A DNA stretch of 64,000 nt from positions 26,356,095 to 26,420,094 of the forward strand of contig NC_135549.1 of the NCBI RefSeq assembly GCF_964340395.1, read 5' to 3'. Made by a program: the position numbers and the translations under genes. The notes under the pieces were generated by a model, which saw only the letters and a list, made by a program, of their open reading frames with translations, searched no databases and was not told where the DNA came from. This stretch comes from Glandiceps talaboti. Lineage: Eukaryota; Hemichordata; Enteropneusta; Spengelidae. Positions 29,931 to 41,640 of the stretch are shown in pieces (the stretch's first letter is position 1; every line of letters starts with the position of its first letter).

Positions 29931-30485
29931 GCTTTGGATTTATGTCTTACCAGATTTAAACAGAATGCCTTCCGTATGGGCAAAGTTTTGGGATTGTCAC
30001 TCCTACAGACAATTGTTGGAATACAACAGAACATATGCAATAAGTTATTTTTTTCATTGATTGCTATTTGCCCAATGCTGTTAGTGATCTCCTGGCCAAC
30101 GACAACATGTAATGTGAAGCGTTATAGAACGTTGTAGCATAGCACTCACTTTAGAAAGAGTTTTAATGGCCAAAAACAATTTTTTTTCTGGTCAGCACCC
30201 ATCACTTAAGAACCCCCTTCCCGCGTTATTTTTTTCTTCTGTAAGCCAATTCAGTCTGCAGATGAAAGGGAAAATACAAACGTAACTCTCCCTACATTAA
30301 TTGCCACCAGTGAAGACAACTGCAAAACTAATCATGAACTAGCCTATGACATATGCCCCACATACACACTTGCTGTAAAGTACTAAATAAAAAGAACAGT
30401 AACTGCAATGATAAGTAGATTAATTAACATTTGTTGGGAATGTAAAAAAAAATAAATAATCGCATTGTCGCACCACTTTAGACAA

Positions 30486-31300
30486 CATTACCCTTATGGG
30501 AGGCATTCAGTTTAAATCTGGTTGTAAGTTGATATAACTCATTTGGAGTCTGACTGAGTACTTTATATCTAGAGTGATTTTAATGCATAACAAAATTTCA
30601 TTAACACTGTAAGCTATATCAACAAATTTTATAGGACATTGTTATGGTTAACGTATGTATGTACTAAATTATATTGAAATTCAAGTATGCATTCTTATGA
30701 TATATCCTAATTACCGAAAATCATTAATCATGCAAATGAGTACTTAACATTGTAATGGTACATCAACAAACTTTATAGGGTGTATAAACTTTGTTATGTT
30801 TAATGTATGAAGTAAATTATATTGAAATTGAAGTATGCAGTCTTAAGATATAGCCTAATTACCGAAAATAATAAATTATGCAAATTATTCGCTAAATCCT
30901 CAAGCGAAATCAACAACTTTTACAGGACATATGTGTTTTCTTATGTTTAATGTATGTACTAAATTATATTGAATTTGAAGTATGCATTCTTAAGATACAG
31001 CCTAATTACCAAAAATAATTAATAATGCAAATTATTCATTAACACTGTAAGGTACATCAACAAATTTTATAGGACAAATGTATGTTGTTATGTTTAACGA
31101 ATAAACTAAATTATAATTATTGAAATTGAAGTATGCAGTCTTAAGATATTGCTTAATTAGTTGGTTTCATTGATATGCAAATGTCCCTAATTAAACATTA
31201 ACAGATCTGGCTCAAAACCTAATGAGGTCTAGCCATTACCCTAAAGAATATACATTCCAAATTGCATTACAACTGAGCCAGCCGATTTTTAGAAAATGAT

Positions 31301-31370
<70 letters not shown>

Positions 31371-31380
31371 CATTTCTGCC
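30486..31380 (+). repeat. Long R2 element with ~125-bp tandem repeats and (CA)n
   Basis: Begins CCCTTATGGGAGG and CAGTTTAAATCTGG, then about five units of roughly 125 bp (each with CAACAAATTTTATAGGACA, TATATTGAA, GTATGCA, TCTTAAGATA, CCTAATTAC and a GCAAAT end), then GAGCCAGCCGATTTTTAG, (CA)n and GGACATTT. The same order is found inverted at 63255-64000. Confidence 0.75.
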
Positions 31381-31419
31381 CTAAATTATCTCCTTCCTCA
31401 CGGAAGGAAAAAAATGGAC

Positions 31420-31870
31420 CGACATTAAACGTACTATAGCCTCATAATTCAATGATGGATGTGACAAGCGACGGATTAATCATCCATCCATCCATCCCAT
31501 CCATCCATCAAAAGAAAAGAGAATACAGGAAACATGTAATAACATGTTATAAAAAGGACAATTTGAAATGTTAATTTATGCTTGTGTTTTCAGCGGGTTT
31601 ATGTAGTTAAATTTACTTCTCCTGAAATAAATATTGAAATATTCCGATACGTGTTTGATCATAAGTACTGTAATGCAGAAAGTGGTAATTATACATATCT
31701 GGTGATACACTCTAAATGTTCTGCATCCTGATAACAGATTTTCATATGGACACGCTGGGAATGATATAATGAATGAATAGCAACTAACAACTTTTTCTTG
31801 CTTGTGTGTATTTCCTGTGTGAAGTGATTGTGTTTTAAACATAATATGAGTCGTCACGCGAAAAGGTATC
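31420..31870 (+). repeat. R3 fragment
   Basis: (CATC)n, then sequence resembling 37600-37720 (AGGACAATTT, TCCTGAAATAAATATTGA, GATATTC/GATACGTGT) joined to a block resembling 25560-25780. No exon recognised. Confidence 0.5.
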
Positions 31871-32621
31871 TAATGGTCAAAATTGTCGATTTTGTGTTTT
31901 CATCAAAATATCAACGTATTTGATGCCAGCTTTCAGACGATGCTTGGGTTGACCAGTTTTGGAGCCCATAAGTTGGTTAAAATTAACCTTAATATGCCCC
32001 CCTATGTTTATGATTTTATACCAAAGCAAACCCCATCTATGTGTGTATACTGGAAAATGTGTTATGAGATTGGGGAATTCAACCTGAAATGAAAATGTTA
32101 TCATACTCTATGTCCACCATGTACTTTGACTTGCAACATTGGAAGATTCTAAATAAATGAATACGGGTGGAGGGATGGATGGATATGCCAAGAACAAGTT
32201 ATATTCATCAGAAAGAGATGTTCTAAAACTTTGACAGAAATCTGTGATGAGTTTATAATAGTAAAGGGTGAATGGGAGTATACAGACTGCAACACTAAAT
32301 AACCATGTACATACAGGTATCCTTGTTAATTTATTTGACCTTATAGAAATGCATAATCTTCTATCATCTAGATCTAGTATATTCAGTTTCACAGCACATT
32401 ACAGTTCAAATGTGGTTTTGAGGGAAAAAACACAGAACAAAGGCAGTTTCGCCAAAAAAATGTTACCAGTGTTCTTTATTTACAAAAATCTAGGAAATGC
32501 TAGTCACTTGTACCACATTACAAAGAACTGACCACTATTCAAATTTCACCATATTGTGGTACCCTAGGTATTAGATAAATGGTACTAATATATGGTAGAT
32601 GATCAACAGAATATTTTAAAT

Positions 32622-32667
<46 letters not shown>

Positions 32668-32677
32668 TCTCTCCCCT

Positions 32678-32772
<95 letters not shown>
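32622..32772. repeat. (CA)n and (CT)n microsatellites
   Basis: (CA)n 32622-32666 and (CT)n 32688-32772, separated by a C-run. The downstream frame at 32776-32994 has no family resemblance. Confidence 0.97.
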
Positions 32773-32773
<1 letters not shown>

Positions 32774-32799
32774 ATATGAAATGTCTATGTTTTCAGAAA

Positions 32800-34500
32800 C
32801 TAATTAATGATCATACAATCATCTCCAAGATGATGTATGGATTTCAGGTATTAAACTACTGTGGAATGGACAGTATTTCTCTTTTGCAGATCAGTTCTCA
32901 CCTCGCCACTGTCAAGTTTTACTTGAACAAAGACTGGATTTGGGTTTTATTTAGGAAATCTAACAGACTAAACCTTGGAAATGCCTCTAAATAGAACAAA
33001 ATATTGTAAAATAATATCTACCCAAATACAATACTGAAGTCAAGGAGCTTCATCACCTGGAAGTTGAAAACTTTTAGCAATATTACTCTTTGCTGACCTA
33101 TTTACAATATCAACTAACCCATCATCATGAAAGGAAAGATCCAGCAAAGCATTATTTCTCTCCTCTCTTTGGGTGTTGCTTACTCTGATTTCCTTCTTTA
33201 ATGTTTCTCAAAAATATTGCATGTTCCTAAGGTACAGAAGTCTATAATTGCAAGACTTGACTGTGCTCTGTCATTTTAGCATTTTGGGTTCATGGGTAAA
33301 GGGGGTGTCTGACTCTTTTTGATAGGGAATCTCTAGATGTCAGTACCAAGTGCCCTTGAAAAGAAATGCTGCCATCCATTTCCGAAAAGTCAAAATTGTC
33401 ATTTTTGACTAAAACTTTTACTGTAAGAACATTTGCCACTACCAAAAAAGGAAAATGAATCACACCAACTCCATGTTACAAATATAGTCCCTAGGTACAT
33501 ACACACAAAATATCAAAGCCCTCCAACAGCTGATTTCAGGGAATTGAGAGATGTAAATAGAAAAGGTTGACTGGTTGATAATATGCAATCCACCTAAACC
33601 TTTAGCTTTGCTGATGATCAACTGTTACCAACAGTAGAGCTAAAAAGTTGAGCAATATAAATAATTAACCATCAGAAGTTATAATAGCTGGCTGGACCTT
33701 TCCTTTGAACAACTGTAAATATCTGAATGCCCTAGACATACTGTAACTTCTTTAACAGACCAAAACGTGCATCAAAAATATTACACCTTTAGTGTGGTCT
33801 ACATCAATAAAAGTCAGTGTATTATTTGATGAACCCCAACTACAAGCTTAACACGGGGCACATTATATTGTCACTTTAACTCTAATTTATTTGATTTTTG
33901 GCAGCTATTAGAAAGAGATGTCATATCAGTGAAATGTCTCAGGGCTTTCACTTTCTCTGGTTTGGGTCTGATTTATCAAAATATCTGGGGAACGAATTCA
34001 CATTTCGTACAAATCTGTTGTTGACTACATGATTTTGATGTACAGTAAACACATCATATTTTTTTTAATGAGTGCGCCCTTCACACATTTTATTTTCAGC
34101 TTCACAAATCTGTTTGTATTTGTTGTGAACATCCTCCTAGTAACTTCCTGATAAGTTCCATATAGAATAGTTGCCACCAGGATGCCATTTGATAGGTCAT
34201 AGTTTTAAATATCCTGAACTGCCTTACCATGCTACGTGGTGTCTGCAATAAAAATATCAATCCAAAGTATGTAATGAAAAATGATAGCAATTCTAGAATA
34301 ATTCTGAACACAACATAGACTCAAAATGGAAATCATGTAATTCAAGACGGGGTGTCATTTCATTTCTGTATATAGGTAGATAAAGAAAACTTATCAAGAT
34401 TTGTACTGCTTTAGTAGGCTTGGGAGATGGTTATAGAATGGTGTCCTCCCTCCCCAAATGAGAACTTATTTTATTGACAATAAACAAATCAGGGCCACAT
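32800..34500. other. Region without recognised gene
   Basis: No splice-consistent coding block, repeat copy or simple tract was recognised. Short frames on both strands look random. Confidence 0.45.
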
Positions 34501-34518
34501 GGTGATACAGTTACTGCA

Positions 34519-35840
34519 TTATGCTGTAACACTAAAGTACACGTAGAAAGATCTTAAAATCAAGCGCACCATAGACAACCAAATAAATGCGCCCTGGTAG
34601 ATAGAATAGACGTAGTTAATGGTGGGGAATGACGTAAAGAGTTTGTTCATTCCATAGGGTTGTAAACTTCCCAGTCGGAAAATAATTTCCTCCTCCTTCA
34701 ACCTCAACTGATCTCCGATCCATCACCAGAAACATTGCAAACACCTGAAGTAGACATATCTGATACACTGTGATCGTTAGTAATTAAGTGCACAGATACA
34801 GGATATTACAGAATTTTATGTCTGGTACTTGACGGAAATGTTCCATAAAACGATCGCCAAGACGATGTGCAGTCGAACCTATACATACAAAACACATTTC
34901 TAGCAGGTAATACAATACACTACATTAGTACTGATACAAGTAACTATGCTAGCAAAAGTCATACTGTTCTTAGGGCCAAAAACATAATCAGTATTCATAA
35001 TAAACCGACATGTACTACATCGTGAACGATCGTAAGGAAATAAACCAGCGCTAACTTCTGATCCATATGTTGTTCTGTATGGATCAACTATTCTCTAAGA
35101 TTGGTATCACGATGCCAAACTGTTAAAGGTGCTTCAGAAAATAATGAATTGGTTATTCTGTCAGAACATGAGATATTAAAATGCTTGCATATAATGTTCT
35201 TAACTTTGGTGAAAAAGGGTGGTATGTTAGACCTATATAGTTGACTATAGGTCATTTATGATTACGCTTCTCATCATGTGAACTAATACAAGCTTTCCCA
35301 GACGAAGATTACATCTTCTCCAAAGCCACATTGGTAACTGAAACAAGATATGTTGATGGTAGTACGTGCAAAATTCAGGAGACCTTTCTCTGAAATGCAT
35401 ATACTACGTAAACGAAGTAATTGTGAATAGGGAAGGGAAGCTCTACACTTATTAGGATGTGATATAACCACATACTGCAAAGAAGAATGCGAATCAGTAG
35501 GTTTAGCATAAACAGATGTAGCATCACCAGCAATTCTAAGGGAGCTGTCATGGAAATTGATGGTAAGTTCAGAAATATCATAAGTTACAGATGTGATCAA
35601 TAGATTGCATCATTGCCTCACGTTTGAGTGAGGCTGCACCAAGTCCATCATCAATAAAACGTTTATATAAATCAGGTAAGATCCCCTGATACATACTGAA
35701 AATAAGATATTTCTGATAAGACATAAATAAGCAAGTAAAGCTAGGACCAAGACAACATTCCCATAGCTGCGCCGCGTTTCTGTACAGCATGTACAATAAA
35801 AAATACATTTACACAGGTTCTTTTCCAATGTATTGAGTTA
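34519..35840 (-). mobile_element. Decayed Penelope-like element with RT and GIY-YIG region
   Basis: Reading the minus strand from 35840 downwards: RT core with GAAMG, then LGPSFTCLFM, PDLYKRFIDDGLGAAS (catalytic DD kept), FHDSSLRIAG, TSVYAKPTDSHSSLQYV, SHPNKCR and PYSQLLRLRSICIS. Next comes NSLFSEAPL...RDTNLRE near 35100-35190, then IGSTAHRLGDRFMEHFRQV near 34830-34920 in place of the GIY-YIG endonuclease motif, and the end IFRLGSLQPYGMNKLF near 34650-34690. Domain order matches Penelope-like elements. Frameshifts and stops break it, the GIY signature is degenerate, and the 5' end is cut off at a (CATA)n tract, so it is dead. Confidence 0.85.
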
Positions 35841-35904
35841 CAAATATAAATTTGATCGTTGTTGTTTTACATTAATTATTCATGTAGGAAGCAATGGTAA
35901 AATG

Positions 35905-35938
35905 TACACACACACACACACATACATACATACATACA

Positions 35939-35970
<32 letters not shown>

Positions 35971-36073
35971 CATACATACATACATACATACACACATACA
36001 TACACACATACACGCATACATACATACATACATACATACATACATACATACATACATACATACATACATACAC
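35905..36073. repeat. (CA)n and (CATA)n microsatellite
   Basis: Tetranucleotide array abutting the truncated 5' end of the Penelope-like element. Confidence 0.97.
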
Positions 36074-36109
36074 ATTCATTAATCTTTTTGCAGTTTATTA
36101 AATGACAAA

Positions 36110-36540
36110 CAAGGACTTGGCATATGTTCTTTCAAATTGATATTTTAGTAATAAGATTGTTTGCTTTAAAATTTAAAAATCTAAAATAAATACCAAATCC
36201 TCATGAATATGGCCGTTTTACAGTAAACCTATTCCTCTTACAAATCTGTAATAAATATTGCCATGATTATCAGACTAAACTCATAGTTATTTATTTCAAA
36301 TGACAATGGAATGTATCTTTCATTTATGGCAACATAGCACTTCGAAATATGTGCAACCGATAAAAATGCCCAAACGTGTTTGTTGATGCTAAAACTGTTT
36401 CACTGTTTGAATCGAATAATGTCGATTTGAATAATATGTCTTTGTATGTTTCATTGTTATCATTGCTTTTTTGAATTTTTATGCAGATTATATCAGCTAT
36501 CTGCTGCATTTTAAAATACAGGTTCTGGTATTGCTTACAT
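36110..36540 (+). repeat. Weak R3-like copy
   Basis: Scattered matches with 27530-27720 (CGAAATATG, TTGTTGATGCT/TTGGTGCTGAG, GTTTCATTGTT). Low-similarity duplicate; the downstream frame at 36551-36775 has no support. Confidence 0.35.
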
Positions 36541-37249
36541 CAGTGAGTATATGTTTCAGATGAATGTCGACAGATTTTGCATGATTGTGTATATTTCGTT
36601 AGATAGTACAGGGGCAGTCCCAGGATGCTTCCACAGTGGAGTAGTTGTAATTGACCTCTCGCTACACATGGTCTCACATTCTGGTCGATGTAGATATTAT
36701 TTAGGTGCGCAGCTAGCTGACAAGGAGTCGTTAATCTTTCAGGCATACCGAAGTGAAGTACCCGATACCCTCTGACGAGTTTACCAGGTGATCGGCGATT
36801 TGCTTTTGTAATCAAAGTTGTTTGTATGTCGTGTAGAACGAACTACCTGATTTAAATCTTAATGGAACTTAATGAAACGTCTTTGTCAGCAAAAATATAT
36901 TGTCGGTTATCGTTACTTCTGTTGGCTTATCTCGAAGTAGCTTTCCGATTTCGAATATGCATCGGAAGTGATTAACGGGCCGTTTGAGGTAACCATTATT
37001 AAGAAGTGATAAATAGAATAAAAATTGTCTGTCATAGAACTTAATACATGGATTAATTAACCTACGTCCTCCTAATGACTTATGTAAGTGTGTTTATACG
37101 AACGTACACACACATTTACATAAGTGACATGAAATTATTTATTCCGTAAAAATGCAGAAACTATTTGCTCAAGGAATATAACATTTCACCATCAACTCAT
37201 GTGTAACTTTGAGGGTAATATTTATTTCCAGTATAAAGTTAAGCTATAA

Positions 37250-38286
37250 ATTCATTTATTTAGAATTATCCTATTTAAGCCACCATTATCAATAAATGTT
37301 CACAAGCTTATATACTGGTTGTCAGTATGATATAATATAATATAATATGATATAATATAATATAATATAATATAATATAATATAATATAATATAATATAA
37401 TATAATATTTAATATGTAATAAGTATATTGATGGAATTGTTCCATGTTTGATGTTCAAATATATAAGTTATAAGAACTGTACCGTTCATTGATTAATAAA
37501 TTTATTAATTACATTAATACATTTATTTATTTATTTATTTATTCACTTATTTGGAATTTCCATGCTCCGGCTAAAAATGAAAAAAATACACACACATGTC
37601 AAACAGGACAATTTTAAATTTTAATTGATGGTTTTGTACCACGTGAACGTGTAATTTATGTATCCTAAAATAAATATTGAGATATTCTGATGCGTGTTGT
37701 GTTATTACTCGTCCACGTAAGTGATTACGCTTATACCATTAAGTACAAATTGTTTCGTCCACGTCATCAAAAGAGAAGTGTTGGCTAGAAGAGAATCGGA
37801 GACAGGTAAGAAAACACTTTCAAGATGGTGTAGACACTTTGTTATTTTTGAGCTTTTGGACAGATATCCAAATTTAATGCAACTCGACAATCAACATTAC
37901 CACCTTATAGTAATCTGATTAAACCTGCACTGGCTGCAACTTGAGTAATTTTTTTTCAATTTGACAACCAAAAATGTATTCACTGAAAATTGTTGAAATA
38001 CCAATAAGTAGATATTTTGCATGCCAATTATCGGTCTATATTATCTATATCTTATATATTACTAAGTTAAACTCGGGATCTATTGAGAATGGTGATATTT
38101 GGATTCGCATCCGAAAATGAATTTTAACGGACACATTGCACTATATTAAATGTACTACTACACAAATATGTTTAGCCACATGTGAAGTGTAAAATGTTTG
38201 TAAAATGTTTGTTGAGCTGGAAGGCGTTCTGTTTGAGGTGAAATGGTTTTAAATTGTGACAATCACCATGAATGATTTATTTTCAG
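37250..38286 (+). repeat. Sequence upstream of the signal-peptide exon (R3, reference copy)
   Basis: Blocks of this region recur at 25.6, 27.0-27.7 and 31.4-31.9 kb. It includes a pentanucleotide (TAATA)n tract at 37327-37408 and (TTTA)n near 37517-37545. It may hold the promoter or an intron of the Link gene; no core promoter motif was chosen. Confidence 0.45.
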
Positions 38287-38287
38287 G

Positions 38288-38345
38288 ATGAAGTTTTTGG
38301 TGTTAGCAGTCCATACCATTTTAATTTCTTTGTCCGTGGAAGGAG
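38288..38345 (+). CDS. Signal-peptide exon of a secreted protein (probable first coding exon of the Link-domain gene)
   Basis: An ATG follows an AG acceptor (TTTCAG at 38281-38286) and opens a hydrophobic leader of 19 codons (MKFLVLAVHT...LSVEG) ending phase 1 at a GTATGT donor. This is the shape of a signal-peptide exon after a non-coding exon. Its phase 1 end fits the phase 1 acceptor of the Link exon at 56320, where the split codon makes Gly and gives ...VEG-GEIFHS. The join spans an 18-kb intron full of repeats, so the link between the two is inference. Confidence 0.5.
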
Positions 38346-38540
38346 GTATGTTACTTTATACTGTCAACAGAACATGTAACACTTTCAAAAACAACAATAT
38401 GGTTAAAAGAAACGTAGTGTCTATGTATCTGTATGACCAAAAACAACACTCAGTTCTGCATTCCGAATTCGTCTAAATCAGTACCGTACTGCAATAGTCA
38501 TAAAATATGTATGCTTGACTGGGACTACAGATTCCGTTTT

Positions 38541-41500
38541 CCTACCACTACTTTTTGACCTAGACCTTGCCCATGTCATTTAGAAACCTTCTCTAGCATT
38601 CCCACATCCATAACTTTAAGGTGTGCTTCAAATGCATATTTAGTTGTTTAAATGATTATAAATGGATAGTACTAATGCACGTCTTCGTACAACTTATTTT
38701 GGAAACAAACTGTTGTAGTCAAACGAGGTAATTCTTTTTGTAACTTTGATATAATAGTATTCCAAGGGCATCTGAAACAGGAGTAAAGTGTTAACTAATG
38801 ACTACAAAATATTGGTTTATGCAGGATTCCGAACAAATGCCTAAAGTGGTAACATTCCTGTTGGCAATTACATTTATTTTGTTGTACTAATTGTTCGAAA
38901 ACGGTTGTCATACTACAGATCGATCTCTTCCTATTTTATTTCTCTTAACGCGTATACATCACTGGACAATCGTGTCTTGACGCGCTCACGGCTCAGTAAA
39001 TTAAATTTAGCATAGTCGAAAAGTACGGTCATATTTACTGCACAGCAAAACCGGAATACAAATTTCAAACTTAGTTTATCATGTACATATGATGTTCAGT
39101 ACTCAATATAATTACATAATTTCAATAATTCATAGAGTCGTAAACATTCATATGCCTGGAGTGCTAAAATACTCGGCCGTCGAGTGAAAGACGGAGAAAA
39201 CTTAACATTTTTCCTGAATGTGATTAAAATTCGAAAAAGTCAAATGATACTTTTAGGGCGACATAGTGAGAATGTCATCTCAAATATTTGTTGAAATAAC
39301 AGAAAAACAAAAATGTTAAACAAAGGGGTTTTATGAGGTGACGAATATCCACAGCAATGCCGTGGTTTTGTGTAATTTCCCATAACCCACAATGGCGTTT
39401 TCTGAATTCAACAGGGTGCGAACTTCTCGTCGGTTCAATTTTTCCCCCAAATTTCGACCTATAACTTTCACATTTTGCATCCATTTTCCGAGTAAAATAG
39501 GCAAAATTCGTATCGTTTTAGAATTTTGAATTCCTATATTATTGTAATCTGTATTTGAGTATGATTTTATCGACGAGTATTCTGAGGGGCGAAATCAATA
39601 GTTCAATGTAGGATAACAAACTAAATTCCTTTAGTTAGACCTCGGACCCCCCCCCCCTCCCCTTCTAACTAAAGTGGCCACAATTGATAATTGTTTCAGC
39701 CAGCGCAGTCAATATTAAATCAGTATGTAGTAGTAGATAGTACTATGAATACAAGGCCAGTGTGCATTGAGATAATTGCTCTTTTATTAACACTTTCTCG
39801 TCTTTGAAAATGGCTAACATTACAACATTATAATAACACCAATAGTAGAAAACCAGTATACAACTGTGAACATTCTGCCAAGATCCCTTGGACGGCCTCA
39901 AAATACTTTTTAATATAGACGGCATTACTCTGTTATTATTTAATATTGATCTCCCAGAGCTGATGTGTTAGTCTCACAAAATTATTTGATGGCGTTTTGT
40001 ACATTGTGAGGAAACGTATATACATGTACATGTACATGGAAACCGGGAGTGGTGAGATGACTTACCAAAGTTACCTGCACTCCATCGTCCGTCGTCCGAA
40101 CACAGACACAGTGAAAAAACTTTAAAAAGATTGAGACGTGTGCATGCATACACACAGAGAACGTCATGGATTTTGACCTTGTTCCCAACATGTCTTCAGT
40201 TTCATGCATTTACTTGGCGTGAACATTCTTACATTTCCTGATTGGACATTTTCTTTCCGAATTTCTATTCCTGTGCTAGCATTAGGCTTCAAAAATCATT
40301 AGCCACATTTCTCATATTTGGCTAATGTTGTCCATTTTCCATTAGCCACATGGAAAAGTCATTAGCCACAAACTTTAAAACGTTGAAAATGTTACATTGT
40401 TTTTACATTGTTGTCGTAAGCACCTTTATTCATACAGTTATACTAAACTTTGCCTACATCAAAATATTGACTCTATCATGCTAAACTAAATTTTGCCAGT
40501 TTATTTCTGTGTGTATTTATATTATACATGCTAAAATAGGAATTTGCATTGTAATGTTCCTTGCTACATTAGATCAACCACTGATTCATCACATCTTTGT
40601 AATCCTTTTTCTGCCCAGAGGATAATTGTTTGTACACAAGAACAGGTTACATAGAAAGAGGATTAAGCTGTCAAAAGATTTCTTTGAGCAATACCACTGA
40701 CCAATCTCTGCACTGTATAGTCTTTATTTTGTAAATTTTATTTTTTTTTTTTTTCTATTCTTGGTATGAATCCAGTTAATTATTCTGCCACTCTTTATCA
40801 TATGAATGAATGATACAATATTACAATGGGATACATATATTTTGTTTCACGATTAAATTTGATCAGGGATGAGCAAATATATAAGCTTATTAATAATATT
40901 GTAGATGTACCGACAAGAGTACATTTCAATTTAGAAATTAGAACAAACTTTGGTTGTCAGGAGAAATACACAAGATTTTGATGCAGCTTGATTGTGAACT
41001 ACTTAATAATTGCGAAAGAATAATTGTTTCAAGAAAAATTTTGAAAATAACAAGAAGACTAAATAGACACAGGTGTGCGCGGCAATAAGGACACTGGAGA
41101 GACGACGCAAAATCAAACGACGCGACGTATAATCCAACTGCATCTCGCTAGCTATGCAATCACCGGTCGTATAATTTGAGTCGCAGATTCGTCAGTCGAA
41201 TTTAAACATATTTTGTGTGAAACAAATTACAAACAAAACTAAACCTCTTAGAGTTATTCTATTTGATTTCATTATATTTTTAAGTTACTTAAAAGAAATC
41301 TCTGGTAGAAATGTGAAAGAAAACCATCATTTTATGCTATGAAATTTGGGCTATGAATTACTAAATACGTTCATAACTTACGTCGCAAATGAAAACAGAT
41401 CTAGATGTGATCGCGCGGTTTCTCTATTCAAATTGGGAATATTTAGGAATGTTCCTGTACTTGCGGACCGAAATAAACTGAATATTTTTTCAGAATGTCT

Positions 41501-41640
41501 TTTTATCGGCGATATAAATGTCAAACCGTACTTCGATTACATAACGTAATATTACTTCAACCAATGCTTGGCAATTCAAATGCAATTGGCATGATTGGTA
41601 GGCCTGCTTTCAAAATGTTTGCTGGCTTTTCAACACATAC
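38541..41640 (+). repeat. 3.1-kb direct tandem duplication, unit A
   Basis: Every block recurs in the same order and orientation 3100 bp downstream (41641-44745), with a few per cent divergence and small indels. The unit includes a TTTAGTTAGA / TCTAACTAAA hairpin and repeated CATTAGCCACA segments. Short frames such as 41346-41549 exist in both units but are broken differently, so no coding function is inferred. Confidence 0.9.

Noticed and set aside
30590-31190. CRISPR-like array
   Set aside because: The 125-bp direct units have no constant short repeat with variable spacers and the genome is animal; it is a minisatellite.
32776-32994. 72-codon frame after the (CT)n tract
   Set aside because: Looks like random sequence; its start is at the microsatellite edge.
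36540-36815. Overlapping 91- and 74-codon frames on opposite strands
   Set aside because: Neither resembles a known family nor has matching splice sites.
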